The notes beneath the pieces were generated by a model that saw nothing but the letters and a program-made list of their open reading frames with translations, searched no databases and was not told the origin of the DNA. A stretch of DNA of 64,000 nucleotides from Streptomyces uncialis. GTDB lineage: Bacteria; Actinomycetota; Actinomycetes; Streptomycetales; Streptomycetaceae. Both the position numbers and the translations under genes were made by a program. Position 1 is the stretch's first letter, and the number at the start of each line of letters is the position of its first letter. The DNA lies in the NCBI RefSeq assembly GCF_001905345.1, contig NZ_LFBV01000003.1:352234-416233 (forward strand). The letters run 5' to 3'. Of the stretch, positions 59,905 through 64,000 are shown piece by piece.

Positions 59905-60798
59905 ATGGAGCTCCGCACCCTTGAGTACTTCGTTGCGGTGGCGGAGGAGGGGTCGTTCACCAAGGCGGCGGCCCGTTGTCATGTCGTTCAGCCCGCGATC
60001 AGCCAGCAGATCCGGTCCCTGGAGAGGGAACTGGGCGAACCGCTGTTCGAACGGCTGCCCCGGCGGGTGGTCCTCACCTCCGGGGGTGCCGCTCTGCTGC
60101 CGCACGCCCGGGACTGTCTGGCGGCGGCAGCGGCGGCGGCCCTGGAGTTCGCCGGCCGTGCCGGTCTGCTGGACGGGTCGCTCGCGCTGGGGACCGTGGG
60201 CGGTCTGGAGGGTACCCGTGTCCCCCGGCTGCTCGGGGAGTACCACCGCCGGTATCCCGGGATCTCCGTGAGTCTCATCGGGGCGTCGAGCCCGTCACTG
60301 CTGGGAGAGGTCCGCGAAGGGCGGCTCGACGCGGCCGTGATGGCGCCGCCGCCGCAGGGGCTGCCCGCCGCCGTCGGGTCGCGGACCCTGCTGGAGGACC
60401 GGATCGTCGCGGTCCTCCCCGCCGGGAGCCGGGCGGCGAACGTCCCGATGCCCCTCGCGGAGGCGGCCCGGAGCACCGTCATCAGTTACGGCCCCGACAG
60501 CGGGGTCCACGCGTTCATCCGTGACGCCTTCGCCGCGCGGGCGCTTCGGCTGGACATCGCGTACGCGACGAACGACGTCGCCCTCCAGGTCGCCCTGGTC
60601 GCGGAGCGGGTGGGCATCGCCCTGACCTCCCACGCGAGTCCGGTTCTGGCCACCGACCCGCGCTTCGTCGTCGTGCCGCTGGAACCCGCCATCCGGTTGC
60701 GGAAGGTGTTCGTCTGGCGGCTGGGCCCGCGGCTCGGCGCGCCGTTGCGGGCGTTTCTCGACCTGTGGACGGAACTGTCGGGAATTCCGGCCGAATGA
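59905..60798 (+). CDS. LysR-family regulator
   Basis: 297 residues. The N-terminal helix-turn-helix is classical (LEYFVAVAEEGSFTKAAARCHVVQPAISQQIRSLERELGEPLFERLPRRVVLT, residues 5-57), followed by the periplasmic-binding-like effector domain. The helix-turn-helix is of the CynR/CbbR-like type. It is divergent from the FAD monooxygenase and likely regulates it in response to the aromatic substrate or product. The start codon is clear from the HTH position; the ribosome-binding site is weak. Confidence 0.9.
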   Translation: MELRTLEYFVAVAEEGSFTKAAARCHVVQPAISQQIRSLERELGEPLFERLPRRVVLTSGGAALLPHARDCLAAAAAAALEFAGRAGLLDGSLALGTVGGLEGTRVPRLLGEYHRRYPGISVSLIGASSPSLLGEVREGRLDAAVMAPPPQGLPAAVGSRTLLEDRIVAVLPAGSRAANVPMPLAEAARSTVISYGPDSGVHAFIRDAFAARALRLDIAYATNDVALQVALVAERVGIALTSHASPVLATDPRFVVVPLEPAIRLRKVFVWRLGPRLGAPLRAFLDLWTELSGIPAE

Positions 60799-60855
60799 GG
60801 GGGCAGGAGGACCAGGTGCTTCCGATGCCCGCGACCCCGCCCGAGGAGAGACATC

Positions 60856-61038
60856 ATGCGTAATCCGGCTGCCTTCTGGACCGCGATCGCGGTCACCGTG
60901 GTCGCGGCGATCGGACTGCTGATCCTGTCCGCGCAAGCGGTCACCGGGGGCAAGGGCGGCTGGGTGATACCGACGGTCGCCGGGGTGGCGCTCCTGGCGG
61001 GTGCCGCCTTCCTCGTCGTCAAGACACCGAGGAACTGA
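60856..61038 (+). CDS. Small two-helix membrane protein
   Basis: 60 residues: MRNPAAFWTAIAVTVVAAIG opens the first transmembrane helix (about 8-26), then a short Gly/Lys loop (GGKGG), a second helix (about 36-54) and a basic tail. Strong GAGGAGAG lies upstream of the ATG, which supports it as a real gene. Not recognised. It is 57 bp downstream of the LysR gene and may be cotranscribed. Confidence 0.65.
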   Translation: MRNPAAFWTAIAVTVVAAIGLLILSAQAVTGGKGGWVIPTVAGVALLAGAAFLVVKTPRN

Positions 61039-61473
61039 CGCGTCCCCTGGCTCCTTGGACGGGCCGTTCCCTCCTGTCGCGTCGCCGTGAGCGGCGTGCC
61101 GCAAGCGTTCTCCCTGTCCGTCGCGTCGCCGTGAACTGCGCACCGTAGGCGGCCTCCCTTCCGGGGCGCCGCGGAGTGCCGCCGCCCCCGTGCCGCCGGC
61201 CGCGGATCGCGGATCGCGGATCATCGGCCCGGGCGGGGCGGCCCGGTCGGGGCCCTGGGCCCGGAAGCCCGCCGTCCGGACCGCCCGAAGATGGTCGGCG
61301 CGGGTAGTTGGCCCGTACCAGTGGGTAGTCCAGCGGTACTCTCTGTCGTATTTGCTGCGCGGGGTGGGGAGTGGTCCACGGCAGGGCGGGCGGAGCGTGC
61401 CCGCTCCCGTCCGTGCCGTCGGTCCTGTCCGCTTCCGCGCGGACCGTATGCCTGGGGATCTGGAAGGTGGGGC
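61039..61473. other. 435-bp intergenic region before the poly-HAMP gene
   Basis: No gene supported. It contains a 15-bp direct repeat GTCGCGTCGCCGTGA (61076-61090 and 61120-61134), three tandem CGCGGAT heptamers (61201-61221), and two GGGTAGT motifs (61302-61308 and 61323-61329). The AT-richer stretch around 61337-61353 (TACTCTCTGTCGTATTT) may hold the promoter of the poly-HAMP gene, but no convincing -35 pairs with it. Confidence 0.5.

Positions 61474-64000
<2,527 letters not shown>

Overview
The window looks like a Streptomyces chromosome. GC content is very high with strong third-position GC bias, GTG and TTG starts are common, genes are chained by 4-bp ATGA/GTGA overlaps, and Tat- and lipobox-type secreted proteins sit beside a DmdR/IdeR-type iron box and an actinobacterial SpoIIE-type phosphatase. 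I see no rRNA, tRNA, CRISPR array, transposase or prophage. All functions are read from sequence and family knowledge; no searches were run.

Layout. 0-3.4 kb: a heptamer minisatellite, an APC amino-acid permease and a secreted LVIVD-repeat protein. 3.6-13.0 kb: a nine-gene minus-strand operon for kynurenine/3-hydroxyanthranilate meta-cleavage (kynureninase through acylating acetaldehyde dehydrogenase), divergent from its likely LysR regulator. 13.2-18.2 kb: a CPA1-type cation/H+ antiporter, a transketolase, and a Tat-exported TagC-like beta-propeller. 18.3-34.6 kb: an accessory, conflict-like region. It holds a TipAS/VOC drug-binding pair, a Ycf46-like AAA ATPase operon with a coiled-coil membrane protein, a divergent caspase-like protease, a TerC protein, and an operon of macro-domain protein, MbcA/ParS-type antitoxin, RES toxin and TPR-CHAT protease. 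34.9-43.8 kb: phenylacetate-CoA ligase with a TetR-type operator, a GrpB protein, a lipoprotein, a SpoIIE sensor phosphatase, a LuxR regulator and a secreted subtilase. 43.9-49.7 kb: a PucR regulator divergent from semialdehyde dehydrogenase, class III CoA-transferase and glutaryl-CoA dehydrogenase, probably a glutarate/lysine catabolic set. 49.8-58.3 kb: a MerR regulator divergent from a six-gene ferric-siderophore uptake operon. 58.4-64 kb: a PhzS/salicylate-hydroxylase-like monooxygenase with a divergent LysR, a small membrane protein, and the start of a poly-HAMP signalling protein that runs off the end.

How the parts work together. The kyn operon would turn kynurenine (via 3-hydroxyanthranilate) into pyruvate and acetyl-CoA. 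The glutarate set would feed crotonyl-CoA into beta-oxidation. The siderophore operon carries both an exporter-fold ABC pair of the IrtAB/YbtPQ type and a classical FepBDGC-type importer; its promoter appears to be under both MerR and iron control.

The most interesting part is the 27.9-34.6 kb operon. It places an NAD-targeting toxin/antitoxin pair between an ADP-ribose-binding-fold protein and a caspase-like CHAT protease, with short helical-phase direct repeats at its internal junction. A second caspase-fold locus lies only a few kilobases away. I could not match this combination to a described system from memory.
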